A DNA stretch of 64,000 nt, taken from assembly GCA_949128115.1 (NCBI GenBank), contig OX421964.1, positions 50,322,601 to 50,386,600 of the forward strand. Reading direction: 5' to 3'. The notes below the pieces were generated by a model that ran no database searches, was not told the origin of the DNA, and was given only the letters and a program-made list of their open reading frames with translations. Position numbers and translations under genes: made by a program. Below are positions 34,201 to 48,579 of the stretch, piece by piece. Origin of the DNA: Anaspis maculata (lineage: Eukaryota > Arthropoda > Insecta > Coleoptera > Scraptiidae). Within the stretch, counting starts at the first letter, position 1. Each line of letters opens with the position of its first letter.

Positions 34201-35906
34201 ATTACCGAGAAGTTTTCCCGAATTTAACACTATTATTTCAAAAAAAGCCGATGGATTGAGTATCCTAAGCCCGGAATAAAGTTTAAACTCTTATCGGTGA
34301 AGCCGAACGGAACGCTGAGAAAAAAATCGATTCCGAATCTGACTTCTGCAGCAAATGACCAAACAGCCAATTACCGAGAAAGTTTTCCCGAATTTAACAC
34401 TATTATTTCAAAAAAAGCCGACGGATTGAGTATCCTAAGCCCGGAATAAAGTTCAAACTTTTATCGGTGAAGCCGAACGGATCGCTGAGAAAAAAATCGA
34501 TTTCGAATCTGACTTCTGCAGCAAATGACCAAACAGCCAATTACCGAGGAGTTTTCCCGAATTTAACACTATTATTTCAAAATAAGCCGATGGATTGAGT
34601 ATCCTAAGCCCGGAATAAAGTTCAAACTTTTATCGGTGAAGCCGAACGGATCGCTGAGAAAAAAATCGATTCCGAATCTGACTTCTGCAGCAAATGACCA
34701 AACAGCCAATTACCGAGAAGTTTTCCCAAATTTAACACTATTATTTCAAAAACAGCCGATGGATTGAGTATCCTAAGCCCGGAATAAAGTTTAAACTTTT
34801 ATCGGTGGAGCCGAACGGATCGCTGAGAAAAAAATCGATTCCGAATCTGACTTCTGCAGCAAATGACCAAGCAGCCAATTACCGAGAAGTTTTCCCGAAT
34901 TTAACACTATTATTTCAAAAAAAGCCGACGGATTGAGTATCCTGAGCCCGGAATAAAGTTCAAACTTTTATCGGTGAAGCCGAACGGATCGCTGAGAAAA
35001 AAATCGATTCCGAATCTGACTTCTGCAGCAAATGACCAAACAGCCAATTACCGAGAAGTTTTCCCGAATTTAACATTATTATTCCAAAAAAAAAGCCGAT
35101 GGATTCAGTATCCTAAGCCCGGAATAAAGTTAAAACTTTTATCGGTGAAGCCGAACGGATCGCTGAGAAAAAAATCGATTCCGAATCTGACTTCTGCAGC
35201 AAATGACCAAACAGCCAATTACCGAGAAGTTTTCCCGAATTTAACACTATTATTTCAAAAACAGCCGATGGATTGAGTATCCTAAGCCCGGAATAAAGTT
35301 TAAACTTTTATCGGTGAAGCCGAACGGATCGCTGAGAAAAAAATCGATTCCGAATCTGACTTCTGCAGCAAATGACCAAACAGCCAATTACCGAGAAGTT
35401 TTCCCGAATTTAACACTATTATTTCAAAAAAAGCCGACGGATTGAGTATCCTAAGCCCGGAATAAAGTTCAAACTTTTATCGGTGAAGCCGAACGGATCG
35501 CTGAGAAAAAAATCGATTCCGAATCTGACTTCTGCAGCAAATGACCAAACAGCCAATTACCGAGAAGTTTTCCCGAATTTAACATTATTATTTCAAAAAA
35601 AAAGCCGATGGATTGAGTATCCTAAGCCCGGAATAAAGTTTAAACTTTTATCGGTGAAGCCGAACGGATCGCTGAGAAAAAAATCGATTCCAAATCTGAC
35701 TTCTGCAGCAAATGACCAAACAGCCAATTACCGAGAAGTTTTCCCGAATTTAACACTATTATTCCAAAAAAAGCCGACGGATTGAGTATCCTAAGCCCGG
35801 AATAAAGTTCAAACTTTTATCGGTGAAGCCGAACGGATCGCTGAGAAAAAAATCGATTCCGAATCTGACTTCTGCAGCAAATGACCAAACAGCCAATTAC
35901 CGAGAA

Positions 35907-37352
35907 GTTTCCCCGAATTTAACACTATTATTGAAAGAAGCCGATAGATTGCGATTGCGTAACCCACGCCCGGAATGACGTTCCAACTTTTATCGGTGAA
36001 GCCGAACGGATCGCTGAGAAAAAAAAACGATTTTGAATCTGAATTTTGCAGCAAATGACCAAAAAGTCAATTACCGATAAGTTCTCCAGAATGTGACAAT
36101 ATTATTCGATGAAAAAGCCGATGGATTGCGTATTCTAAGCCCGAAATAACGTGTAAACTTTTATCGGTGAGGCCAAATGGATCGCTGAGAAAAAACCGAT
36201 TTTGAATCTAACTTCTGCAGCAAATGACCAAACTGCTAATTCCCGAGAAGTTTTCCCGAATTTGACAATAATGATCGAAAAGAAGCCGATGAATTGTGTA
36301 TCTTGAGCCCGGAATAACGTTTGAACTTTCATCGGTGAAGCCGGACAGATCGCTGAGAAAAAATCTATTCTGAATCTAACTTTTGCAGCAAATGACCAAA
36401 CAGCCAACTACCGAGAAGTTTTCCCGAATTTGACAATATTATTCGAGAAAAAGCCGATGAATTGTGTATCCTAAGCCCGGAATAACGTTCAAACATTTAT
36501 CGGCGAAGCCGGACGGATCGCTGAAAAAAAATCGATTTTGAATCTAACTTCTGCAGCAAATGACCAAACAGCCAACTACCGAGAAGTTTTCCCGAATTTG
36601 ACAATATTATTCGAGAAAAAGCCGATGAATTGTGTATCCTAAGCCCGGAATAAAGTTCAAACTTTTATCGGTGAAGCCGAACGGATCGCTGAGAAAAAAA
36701 TCGATTCCGAATCTGACTTCTGCAGCAAATGACCAAACAGCCAATTACCGAGAAGTTTTCCCGAAATTAACACGATTATCTCAAAAAAAGCCGACGGATT
36801 GAGTATCCTATGCCCGGAATAAAGTTTAAACATTTATCGGCGAAGCCGAACGGATCGCTGAAAAAAAATCGATTTTGAATCTAACTTCTGCAGCAAATGA
36901 CCAAACAGCCAATTTCCGAGAAATTCTCCCGAATGTGACAATATTATTTGATAAGAAAGCCGACGGATTGCGTATCTCAAGCCCGAAATAACGTTCAAAT
37001 CTTTCATCGGTGAAGCCGAACGGATCGTTGGGAAAAATTTGATTTTGAATCTGACTTCTGCAGCAAATGATCAAACAGCCAATTACCAAGAAGTTTCCCC
37101 GAATTTGACAAAATTATTTGAAAAAGAAAAGCCGATGGATTGCGTATCCTAAGCCCGGAATAACGTTGAAACTTTCATCGGTGAAGCCGAACGGATCGCT
37201 GAGAAAAAATCGATTTTGAATCTAACTTCTGCAGCAAAGGACCAAACAGCCAATTACCAAGAAGTTTCCCCGAATTTGACAAAATTATTTGAAAAAGAAA
37301 AGCCGATGGATTGCGTATCCTAAGCCCGGAATAACGTTTAATCTTTTAAAAC
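35907..37352 (+). repeat. Divergent cassette D4
   Basis: Copy at +19,886 relative to D2. It shares D2's private variants, such as GATCGAAAAG near 36275 and TATCTCAAGCCCG near 36975, so D4 is the duplicate of D2 rather than of D3. Confidence 0.88.
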
Positions 37353-38637
37353 TTTTATCGGTGAAGCCGAACGGATCGCTGAGAAAAAAATCGATTTCGA
37401 ATCTGACTTCTGCAGCAAATGACCAAACAGTCAATTACCGAGAAGTTTTCCCCAATTTAACACTATTATTTCAAAATAAGCCGATGGATTGAGTATCCTA
37501 AGCCCGGAATAAAGTTCAAACTTTTATCGGTGAAGCCGAACGGATCGCTGAGAAAAAAATCGATTCCGAATCTGACTTCTGCAGCAAATGACCAAACAGC
37601 CAATTACCGAGAAGTTTTCCCGAATTTAACACTATTATTTCAAAAAAAAAGCCGATGGATTGAGTATCCTAAGCCCGGAATAAAGTTCAAACTTTTATCG
37701 GTGAAGCCGAACGGATCGCTGAGATAAGAATCGATTCCGAATCTGACTTCTGCAGCAAATGACCAAACAGCCAATTACCGAGAAGTTTTTCCGAATTTAA
37801 CACTATTATTTCAAAAAAAAGCCGACGGATTGAGTATCCTAAGCCCGGAATAAAGTTCAAACTTTTATCGGTGAAGCCGAACGGATCGCTGAGAAAAAAA
37901 TCGATTCCGAATCTGACTTCTGCAGCAAATGACCAAACAGCCAATTACCGAGAAGTTTTCCAGAATTTAACACTATTATTTCAAAAAAAGCCGATGGATT
38001 GAGTATCCTAAGCCCGGAATAAAGTTTAAACTTTTATCGGTGAAGCCGAACGGAACGCTGAGAAAAAAATCGATTCCGAATCTGACTTCTGCAGCAAATG
38101 ACCAAACAGCCAATTACCGAGAAGTTTTCCCGAATTTAACACTATTATTTCAAAAAAAAAGCCGACGGATTGAGTATCCTAAGCCCGGAATAAAGTTCAA
38201 ACTTTTATCGGTGAAGCCGAACGGATCGCTGAGATAAAAATCGATTCCGAATCTGACTTCTGCAGCAAATGACCAAACAGCCAATTACCGAGAAGTTTTT
38301 CCGAATTTAACACTATTATTTCAAAAAAAAGCCGATGGATTGAGTATCCTAAGCCCGGAATAAAGTTTAAACTTTTATCGGTGAAGCCGAACGGATCGCT
38401 GAGAAAAAAATCGATTCCGAATCTGACTTCTGCAGCAAATGACCAAACAGCCAATTACCGAGAAGTTTTCCCGAATTTAACACTATTATTTCAAAAAAAG
38501 CCGATGGATTGAGTATCCTAAGCCCGGAATAAAGTTTAAACTTTTATCGGCGAAGCCGAACGGATCGCTGAGAAAAAAATCGATTCCGAATCTGACTTCT
38601 GCAGCAAATGACCAAACAGCCAATTACCGAGAAGTTT

Positions 38638-39231
38638 TCCCGAAATTAACACGATTATCTCAAAAAAAGCCGACGGATTGAGTATCCTATGCCCGGAATA
38701 AAGTTTAAACATTTATCGGCGAAGCCGAACGGATCGCTGAAAAAAAATCGATTTTGAATCTAACTTCTGCAGCAAATGACCAAACAGCCAATTTCCGAGA
38801 AATTCTCCCGAATGTGACAATATTATTTGATAAGAAAGCCGACGGATTGCGTATCTTAAGCCCGAAATAACGTTCAAATCTTTCATCGGTGAAGCCGAAC
38901 GGATCGTTGGGAAAAATTTGATTTTGAATCTGACTTCTGCAGCAAATGATCAAACAGCCAATTACCAAGAAGTTTCCCCGAATTTGACAAAATTATTTGA
39001 AAAAGAAAAGCCGATGGATTGCGTATCCTAAGCCCGGAATAACGTTCAAACTTTCATCGGTGAAGCCGAACGGATCGCTGAGAAAAAATCGATTTTGAAT
39101 CTAACTTCTGCAGCAAAGGACCAAACAGCCAATTACCAAGAAGTTTCCCCGAATTTGACAAAATTATTTGAAAAAGAAAAGCCGATGGATTGCGTATCCT
39201 AAGCCCGGAATAACGTTTAATCTTTTAAAAC
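38638..39231 (+). repeat. Half-cassette d3
   Basis: Counterpart of d1 in the long duplicate, 1,879 bp after the matching part of D4 and 19,886 bp after d1. Confidence 0.85.
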
Positions 39232-42207
39232 TTTTATCGGTGAAGCCGAACGGATCGCTGAGGAAAAAATCGATTTCGAATCTGACTTCTGCAGCAAATG
39301 ACCAAACAGTCAATTACCGAGAAGTTTTCCCCAATTTAACACTATTATTTCAAAATAAGCCGATGGATTGAGTATCCTAAGCCCGGAATAAAGTTCAAAC
39401 TTTTATCGGTGAAGCCGAACGGATCACTAAGAAAAAAATCGATTCCGAATCTGACTTCTGCAGCAAATGACCAAACAGCCAATTACCGAGAAGTTTTCCC
39501 GAATTTAACACTATTATTTCAAAAAAAAAAGCCGATGGATTGAGTATCCTAAGCCCGGAATAAAGTTCAAACTTTTATCGGTGAAGCCGAACGGATCGCT
39601 GAGATAAAAATCGATTCCGAATCTGACTTCTGCAGCAAATGACCAAACAGCCAATTACCGAGAAGTTTTTCCGAATTTAACACTATTATTTCAAAAAAAA
39701 GCCGATGGATTGAGTATCCTAAGCCCGGAATAAAGTTCAAACTTTTATCGGTGAAGCCGAACGGATCGCTGAGAAAAAAATCGATTCCGAATCTGACTTC
39801 TGCAGCAAATGACCAAACAGCCAATTACCGAGAAGTTTTCCCGAATTTAACACTATTATTTCAAAAAAAGCCGATGGATTGAGTATCCTAAGCCCGGAAT
39901 AAAGTTTAAACTTTTATCGGTGAAGCCGAACGGATCGCTGAGAAAAAAATCGATTCCGAATCTGACTTCTGCAGCAAATGACCAAACAGCCAATTACCGA
40001 GAAGTTTTCCCGAATTTAACACTATTATTTCACAAAAAGCCGATGGATTGAGTATCCTAAGCCCGGAATAAAGTTTAAACTTTTATCGGTGAAGCCGAAC
40101 GGATCGCTGAGAAAAAAATCGATTCCGAATCTGACTTCTGCAGCAAATGACCAAACAGCCAATTACCGAGAAGTTTTCCCGAATTTAACACTATTATTTC
40201 AAAAAGAAGCCGATGGATTGAGTATTCTTAGCCCGGAATGAAGTTCAAACATTTATCGGTGAAGCCGAACGGATCGCTGAGAAAAAAATCGATTCCGAAT
40301 CTGACTTCTGCAGCAAATGACCAAACAGCCAATTACCGAGAAGTTTTTCCGAATTTAACATTAACATTTCAAAAAAAAGCCGATGGATTGAGTATCCTAA
40401 GCCCGGAATGAAGTTCAAACTTTTATCGGTGAAGCCGAACGGATCGCTGAGAAAAAAATCGATTCCGAATCTGACTTCTGCAGCAAATGACCAAACAGCC
40501 AATTACCGAGAAGTTTTCCCGAATTAAACACTATTATTTCAAAAAAAGCCGATGGATTGAGTATCCTAAGCCCGGAATAAAGTTTAAACTTTTATCGGTG
40601 AAGCCGAACGGAACGCTGAGAAAAAAATCGATTCCGAATCTGACTTCTGCAGCAAATGACCAAACAGCCAATTACCGAGAAGTTTTCCCGAATTTAACAC
40701 TATTATTTCAAAAAAAGCCGACGGATTGAGTATCCTAAGCCCGGAATAAAGTTCAAACTTTTATCGGTGGAGCCGAACGGATCGCTGAGAAAAAAATCGA
40801 TTTCGAATCTGACTTCTGCAGCAAATGACCAAACAGCCAATTACCGAGGAGTTTTCCCGAATTTAACACTATTATTTCAAAATAAGCCGATGGATTGAGT
40901 ATCCTAAGCCCGGAATAAAGTTCAAACTTTTATCGGTGAAGCCGAACGGATCGCTGAGGAAAAAATCGATTCCGAATCTGACTTCTGCAGCAAATGACCA
41001 AACAGCCAGTTACCGAGAAGTTTTCCCGAATTTAACACTATTATTTCAAAAAAAGCCGACGGATTGAGTATCCTAAGCCCGGAATAAAGTTCAAAATTTT
41101 ATCGGTGAAGCCGAACGGATCGCTGAGAAAAAAATCGATTCCGAATCTGACTTCTGCAGCAAATGACCAAACAGCCAATTACCGAGAAGTTTTCCCGAAT
41201 TTAACACTATTATTTCACAAAAAGCCGATGGATTGAGTATCCTAAGCCCGGAATAAAGTTTAAACTTTTATCGGTGAAGCCGAACGGATCGCTGAGAAAA
41301 AAATCGATTCCGAATCTGACTTCTGCAGCAAATGAGCAAACAGCCAATTACCGAGAAGTTTTCCCGAATTTAACATTATTATTCCAAAAAAAAAGCCGAT
41401 GGATTCAGTATCCTAAGCCCGGAATAAAGTTAAAACTTTTATCGGTGAAGCCGAACGGATCGCTGAGAAAAAAATCGATTCCGAATCTGACTTCTGCAGC
41501 AAATGACCAAACAGCCAATTACCGAGAAGTTTTCCCGAATTTAACACTATTATTTCAAAAACAGCCGATGGATTGAGTATCCTAAGCCCGGAATAAAGTT
41601 TAAACTTTTATCGGTGAAGCCGAACGGATCGCTGAGAAAAAAATCGATTCCGAATCTGACTTCTGCAGCAAATGACCAAACAGCCAATTACCGAGAAGTT
41701 TTCCCGAATTTAACACTATTATTTCAAAAAAAGCCGACGGATTGAGTATCCTAAGCCCGGAATAAAGTTCAAACTTTTATCGGTGAAGCCGAACGGATCG
41801 CTGAGAAAAAAATCGATTCCGAATCTGACTTCTGCAGCAAATGACCAAACAGCCAATTACCGAGAAGTTTTCCCGAATTTAACATTATTATTTCAAAAAA
41901 AAAAGCCGATGGATTGAGTATCCTAAGCCCGGAATAAAGTTTAAACTTTTATCGGTGAAGCCGAACGGATCGCTGAGAAAAAAATCGATTCCAAATCTGA
42001 CTTCTGCAGCAAATGACCAAACAGCCAATTACCGAGAAGTTTTCCCGAATTTAACACTATTATTCCAAAAAAAGCCGACGGATTGAGTATCCTAAGCCCG
42101 GAATAAAGTTCAAACTTTTATCGGTGAAGCCGAACGGATCGCTGAGAAAAAAATCGATTCCGAATCTGACTTCTGCAGCAAATGACCAAACAGCCAATTA
42201 CCGAGAA

Positions 42208-43653
42208 GTTTCCCCGAATTTAACACTATTATTGAAAGAAGCCGATAGATTGCGATTGCGTAACCCACGCCCGGAATGACGTTCCAACTTTTATCGGTGA
42301 AGCCGAACGGATCGCTGAGAAAAAAAAACGATTTTGAATCTGAATTTTGCAGCAAATGACCAAAAAGTCAATTACCGATAAGTTCTCCAGAATGTGACAA
42401 TATTATTCGATGAAAAAGCCGATGGATTGCGTATTCTAAGCCCGAAATAACGTGTAAACTTTTATCGGTGAGGCCAAATGGATCGCTGAGAAAAAACCGA
42501 TTTTGAATCTAACTTCTGCAGCAAATGACCAAACTGCTAATTCCCGAGAAGTTTTCCCGAATTTGACAATAATGATCGAGAAGAAGCCGATGAATTGTGT
42601 ATCTTGAGCCCGGAATAACGTTTGAACTTTCATCGGTGAAGCCGGACAGATCGCTGAGAAAAAATCTATTCTGAATCTAACTTTTGCAGCAAATGACCAA
42701 ACAGCCAACTACCGAGAAGTTTTCCCGAATTTGACAATATTATTCGAGAAAAAGCCGATGAATTGTGTATCCTAAGCCCGGAATAACGTTCAAACATTTA
42801 TCGGCGAAGCCGGACGGATCGCTGAAAAAAAATCGATTTTGAATCTAACTTCTGCAGCAAATGACCAAACAGCCAACTACCGAGAAGTTTTCCCGAATTT
42901 GACAATATTATTCGAGAAAAAGCCGATGAATTGTGTATCCTAAGCCCGGAATAAAGTTCAAACTTTTATCGGTGAAGCCGAACGGATCGCTGAGAAAAAA
43001 ATCGATTCCGAATCTGACTTCTGCAGCAAATGACCAAACAGCCAATTACCGAGAAGTTTTCCCGAAATTAACACGATTATCTCAAAAAAAGCCGACGGAT
43101 TGAGTATCCTATGCCCGGAATAAAGTTTAAACATTTATCGGCGAAGCCGAACGGATCGCTGAAAAAAAATCGATTTTGAATCTAACTTCTGCAGCAAATG
43201 ACCAAACAGCCAATTTCCGAGAAATTCTCCCGAATGTGACAATATTATTTGATAAGAAAGCCGACGGATTGCGTATCTTAAGCCCGAAATAACGTTCAAA
43301 TCTTTCATCGGTGAAGCCGAACGGATCGTTGGGAAAAATTTGATTTTGAATCTGACTTCTGCAGCAAATGATCAAACAGCCAATTACCAAGAAGTTTCCC
43401 CGAATTTGACAAAATTATTTGAAAAAGAAAAGCCGATGGATTGCGTATCCTAAGCCCGGAATAACGTTGAAACTTTCATCGGTGAAGCCGAACGGATCGC
43501 TGAGAAAAAATCGATTTTGAATCTAACTTCTGCAGCAAAGGACCAAACAGCCAATTACCAAGAAGTTTCCCCGAATTTGACAAAATTATTTGAAAAAGAA
43601 AAGCCGATGGATTGCGTATCCTAAGCCCGGAATAACGTTTAATCTTTTAAAAC
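42208..43653 (+). repeat. Divergent cassette D5
   Basis: Copy 6,301 bp after D4 and 19,887 bp after D3. It shares D3's GATCGAGAAG variant, so it is D3's counterpart in the long duplication. Confidence 0.88.
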
Positions 43654-44938
43654 TTTTATCGGTGAAGCCGAACGGATCGCTGAGAAAAAAATCGATTTCG
43701 AATCTGACTTCTGCAGCAAATGACCAAACAGTCAATTACCGAGAAGTTTTCCCCAATTTAACACTATTATTTCAAAATAAGCCGATGGATTGAGTATCCT
43801 AAGCCCGGAATAAAGTTCAAACTTTTATCGGTGAAGCCGAACGGATCGCTGAGAAAAAAATCGATTCCGAATCTGACTTCTGCAGCAAATGACCAAACAG
43901 CCAATTACCGAGAAGTTTTCCCGAATTTAACACTATTATTTCAAAAAAAAAGCCGATGGATTGAGTATCCTAAGCCCGGAATAAAGTTCAAACTTTTATC
44001 GGTGAAGCCGAACGGATCGCTGAGATAAGAATCGATTCCGAATCTGACTTCTGCAGCAAATGACCAAACAGCCAATTACCGAGAAGTTTTTCCGAATTTA
44101 ACACTATTATTTCAAAAAAAAGCCGACGGATTGAGTATCCTAAGCCCGGAATAAAGTTCAAACTTTTATCGGTGAAGCCGAACGGATCGCTGAGAAAAAA
44201 ATCGATTCCGAATCTGACTTCTGCAGCAAATGACCAAACAGCCAATTACCGAGAAATTTTCCCGAATTTAACACTATTATTTCAAAAAAAGCCGATGGAT
44301 TGAGTATCCTAAGCCCGGAATAAAGTTTAAACTTTTATCGGTGAAGCCGAACGGAACGCTGAGAAAAAAATCGATTCCGAATCTGACTTCTGCAGCAAAT
44401 GACCAAACAGCCAATTACCGAGAAGTTTTCCCGAATTTAACACTATTATTTCAAAAAAAAAACCGACGGATTGAGTATCCTAAGCCCGGAATAAAGTTCA
44501 AACTTTTATCGGTGAAGCCGAACGGATCGCTGAGATAAAAATCGATTCCGAATCTGACTTCTGCAGCAAATGACCAAACAGCCAATTACCGAGAAGTTTT
44601 TCCGAATTTAACACTATTATTTCAAAAAAAAGCCGATGGATTGAGTATCCTAAGCCCGGAATAAAGTTCAAACTTTTATCGGTGAAGCCGAACGGATCGC
44701 TGAGAAAAAAATCGATTCCGAATCTGACTTCTGCAGCAAATGACCAAACAGCCAATTACCGAGAAGTTTTCCCGAATTTAACACTATTATTTCAAAAAAA
44801 GCCGATGGATTGAGTATCCTAAGCCCGGAATAAAGTTTAAACTTTTATCGGCGAAGCCGAACGGATCGCTGAGAAAAAAATCGATTCCGATTCTGACTTC
44901 TGCAGCAAATGACCAAACAGCCAATTACCGAGAAGTTT

Positions 44939-45532
44939 TCCCGAAATTAACACGATTATCTCAAAAAAAGCCGACGGATTGAGTATCCTATGCCCGGAAT
45001 AAAGTTTAAACATTTATCGGCGAAGCCGAACGGATCGCTGAAAAAAAATCGATTTTGAATCTAACTTCTGCAGCAAATGACCAAACAGCCAATTTCCGAG
45101 AAATTCTCCCGAATGTGACAATATTATTTGATAAGAAAGCCGACGGATTGCGTATCTTAAGCCCGAAATAACGTTCAAATCTTTCATCGGTGAAGCCGAA
45201 CGGATCGTTGGGAAAAATTTGATTTTGAATCTGACTTCTGCAGCAAATGATCAAACAGCCAATTACCAAGAAGTTTCCCCGAATTTGACAAAATTATTTG
45301 AAAAAGAAAAGCCGATGGATTGCGTATCCTAAGCCCGGAATAACGTTTAAACTTTCATCGGTGAAGCCGAACGGATCGCTGAGAAAAAATCGATTTTGAA
45401 TCTAACTTCTGCAGCAAAGGACCAAACAGCCAATTACCAAGAAGTTTCCCCGAATTTGACAAAATTATTTGAAAAAGAAAAGCCGATGGATTGCGTATCC
45501 TAAGCCCGGAATAACGTTTAATCTTTTAAAAC
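44939..45532 (+). repeat. Half-cassette d4
   Basis: Counterpart of d2 in the long duplicate, 1,879 bp after the matching part of D5. A private change, GATTCCGATTCTG, lies just upstream near 44885. Confidence 0.85.
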
Positions 45533-48500
45533 TTTTATCGGTGAAGCCGAACGGATCGCTGAGGAAAAAATCGATTTCGAATCTGACTTCTGCAGCAAAT
45601 GACCAAACAGTCAATTACCGAGAAGTTTTCCCCAATTTAACACTATTATTTCAAAATAAGCCGATGGATTGAGTATCCTAAGCCCGGAATAAAGTTCAAA
45701 CTTTTATCGGTGAAGCCGAACGGATCGCTGAGAAAAAAATCGATTCCGAATCTGACTTCTGCAGCAAATGACCAAACAGCCAATTACCGAGAAGTTTTCC
45801 CGAATTTAACACTATTATTTCAAAAAAAAAGCCGATGGATTGAGTATCCTAAGCCCGGAATAAAGTTCAAACTTTTATCGGTGAAGCCGAACGGATCGCT
45901 GAGATAAAAATCGATTCCGAATCTGACTTCTGCAGCAAATGACCAAACAGCCAATTACCGAGAAGTTTTTCCGAATTTAACACTATTATTTCAAAAAAAA
46001 GCCGATGGATTGAGTATCCTAAGCCCGGAATAAAGTTCAAACTTTTATCGGTGAAGCCGAACGGATCGCTGAGAAAAAAATCGATTCCGAATCTGACTTC
46101 TGCAGCAAATGACCAAACAGCCAATTACCGAGAAGTTTTCCCGAATTTAACACTATTATTTCAAAAAAAGCCGATGGATTGAGTATCCTAAGCCCGGAAT
46201 AAAGTTTAAACTTTTATCGGTGAAGCCGAACGGATCGCTGAGAAAAAAATCGATTCCGAATCTGACTTCTGCAGCAAATGACCAAACAGCCAATTACCGA
46301 GAAGTTTTCCCGAATTTAACACTATTATTTCAAAAAGAAGCCGATGGATTGAGTATTCTTAGCCCGGAATGAAGTTCAAACATTTATCGGTGAAGCCGAA
46401 CGGATCGCTGAGAAAAAAATCGATTCCGAATCTGACTTCTGCAGCAAATGACCAAACAGCCAATTACCGAGAAGTTTTTCCGAATTTAACATTAACATTT
46501 CAAAAAAAAGCCGATGGATTGAGTATCCTAAGCCCGGAATGAAGTTCAAACTTTTATCGGTGAAGCCGAACGGATCGCTGAGAAAAAAATCGATTCCGAA
46601 TCTGACTTCTGCAGCAAATGACCAAACAGCCAATTACCGAGAAGTTTTCCCGAATTAAACACTATTATTTCAAAAAAAGCCGATGGATTGAGTATCCTAA
46701 GCCCGGAATAAAGTTTAAACTTTTATCGGTGAAGCCGAACGGAACGCTGAGAAAAAAATCGATTCCGAATCTGACTTCTGCAGCAAATGACCAAACAGCC
46801 AATTACCGAGAAGTTTTCCCGAATTTAACACTATTATTTCAAAAAAAGCCGACGGATTGAGTATCCTAAGCCCGGAATAAAGTTCAAACTTTTATTGGTG
46901 GAGCCGAACGGATCGCTGAGAAAAAAATCGATTTCGAATCTGACTTCTGCAGCAAATGACCAAACAGCCAATTACCGAGAAGTTTTCCCGAATTTAACAC
47001 TATTATTTCAAAATAAGCCGATGGATTGAGTATCCTAAGCCCGGAATAAAGTTCAAACTTTTATCGGTGAAGCCGAACGGATCGCTGAGGAAAAAATCGA
47101 ATCCGAATCTGACTTCTGCAGCAAATGACCAAACAGCCAGTTACCGAGAAGTTTTCCCGAATTTAACACTATTATTTCAAAAAAAGCCGACGGATTGAGT
47201 ATCCTAAGCCCGGAATAAAGTTCAAAATTTTATCGGTGAAGCCGAACGGATCGCTGAGAAAAAAATCGATTCCGAATCGGACTTCTGCAGCAAATGACCA
47301 AACAGCCAATTACCGAGTAGTTTTCCCGAATTTAACACTATTATTTCACAAAAAGCCGATGGATTGAGTATCCTAAGCCCGGAATAAAGTTTAAACTTTT
47401 ATCGGTGAAGCCGAACGGATCGCTGAGAAAAAAATCGATTCCGAATCTGACTTCTGCAGCAAATGACCAAACAGCCAATTACCGAGAAGTTTTCCCGAAT
47501 TTAACACTATTATTTCAAAAAGAAGCCGATGGATTGAGTATTCTTAGCCCGGAATGAAGTTCAAACATTTATCGGTGAAGCCGAACGGATCGCTGAGAAA
47601 AAAATCGATTCCGAATCTGACTTCTGCAGCAAATGACCAAACAGCCAATTACCGAGAAGTTTTCCCGAATTTAACATTAACATTTCAAAAAAAAGCCGAT
47701 GGATTGAGTATCCTAAGCCCGGAATGAAGTTCGAACTTTTATCGGTGAAGCCGAACGGATCGCTGAGAAAAAAATCGATTCCGAATCTGACTTCTGCAGC
47801 AAATGACCAAACAGCCAATTACCGAGAAGTTTTCCCGAATTTAACACTATTATTTCAAAAAAAGCCGATGGATTGAGTATCCTAAGCCCGGAATAAAGTT
47901 TAAACTTTTATCGGTGAAGCCGAACGGAACGCTGAGAAAAAAATCGATTCCGAATCTGACTTCTGCAGCAAATGACCAAACAGCCAATTACCGAGAAGTT
48001 TTCCCGAATTTAACACTATTATTTCAAAAAAAGCCGACGGATTGAGTATCCTAAGCCCGGAATAAAGTTCAAACTTTTATCGGTGAAGCCGAACGGATCG
48101 CTGAGAAAAAAATCGATTTCGAATCTGACTTCTGCAGCAAATGACCAAACAGCCAATTACCGAGGAGTTTTCCCGAATTTAACACTATTATTTCAAAATA
48201 AGCCGATGGATTGAGTATCCTAAGCCCGGAATAAAGTTCAAATTTTTATCGGTGAAGCCGAACGGATCGCTGAGAAAAAAATCGATTCCGAATCTGACTT
48301 CTACAGCAAATGACCAAACAGCCAATTACCGAGAAGTTTTCCCGAATTTAACACTATTATTTCAAAAACAGCCGATGGATTGAGTATCCTAAGCCCGGAA
48401 TAAAGTTTAAACTTTTATCGGTGAAGCCGAACGGATCGCTGAGAAAAAAATCGATTCCGAATCTGACTTCTGCAGCAAATGACCAAACAGCCAATTACCG

Positions 48501-48579
48501 AGAAGTTTTCTCGAATTTAACACTATTATTTCAAAAAAAGCCGACGGATTGAGTATCCTAAGCCCGGAAAAAAGTTCAA

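Larger units (their letters stand above)
31900..48570 (+). repeat. ~16.7-kb satellite segment, copy 2
   Basis: Direct-orientation duplicate of about 12.2-28.7 kb. Private point changes since duplication are few, such as CCAGAATTT at 37961 and GAGAAATTTT near 44251. This implies a recent event or ongoing conversion. After about 48.57 kb the copies part company. Confidence 0.85.
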
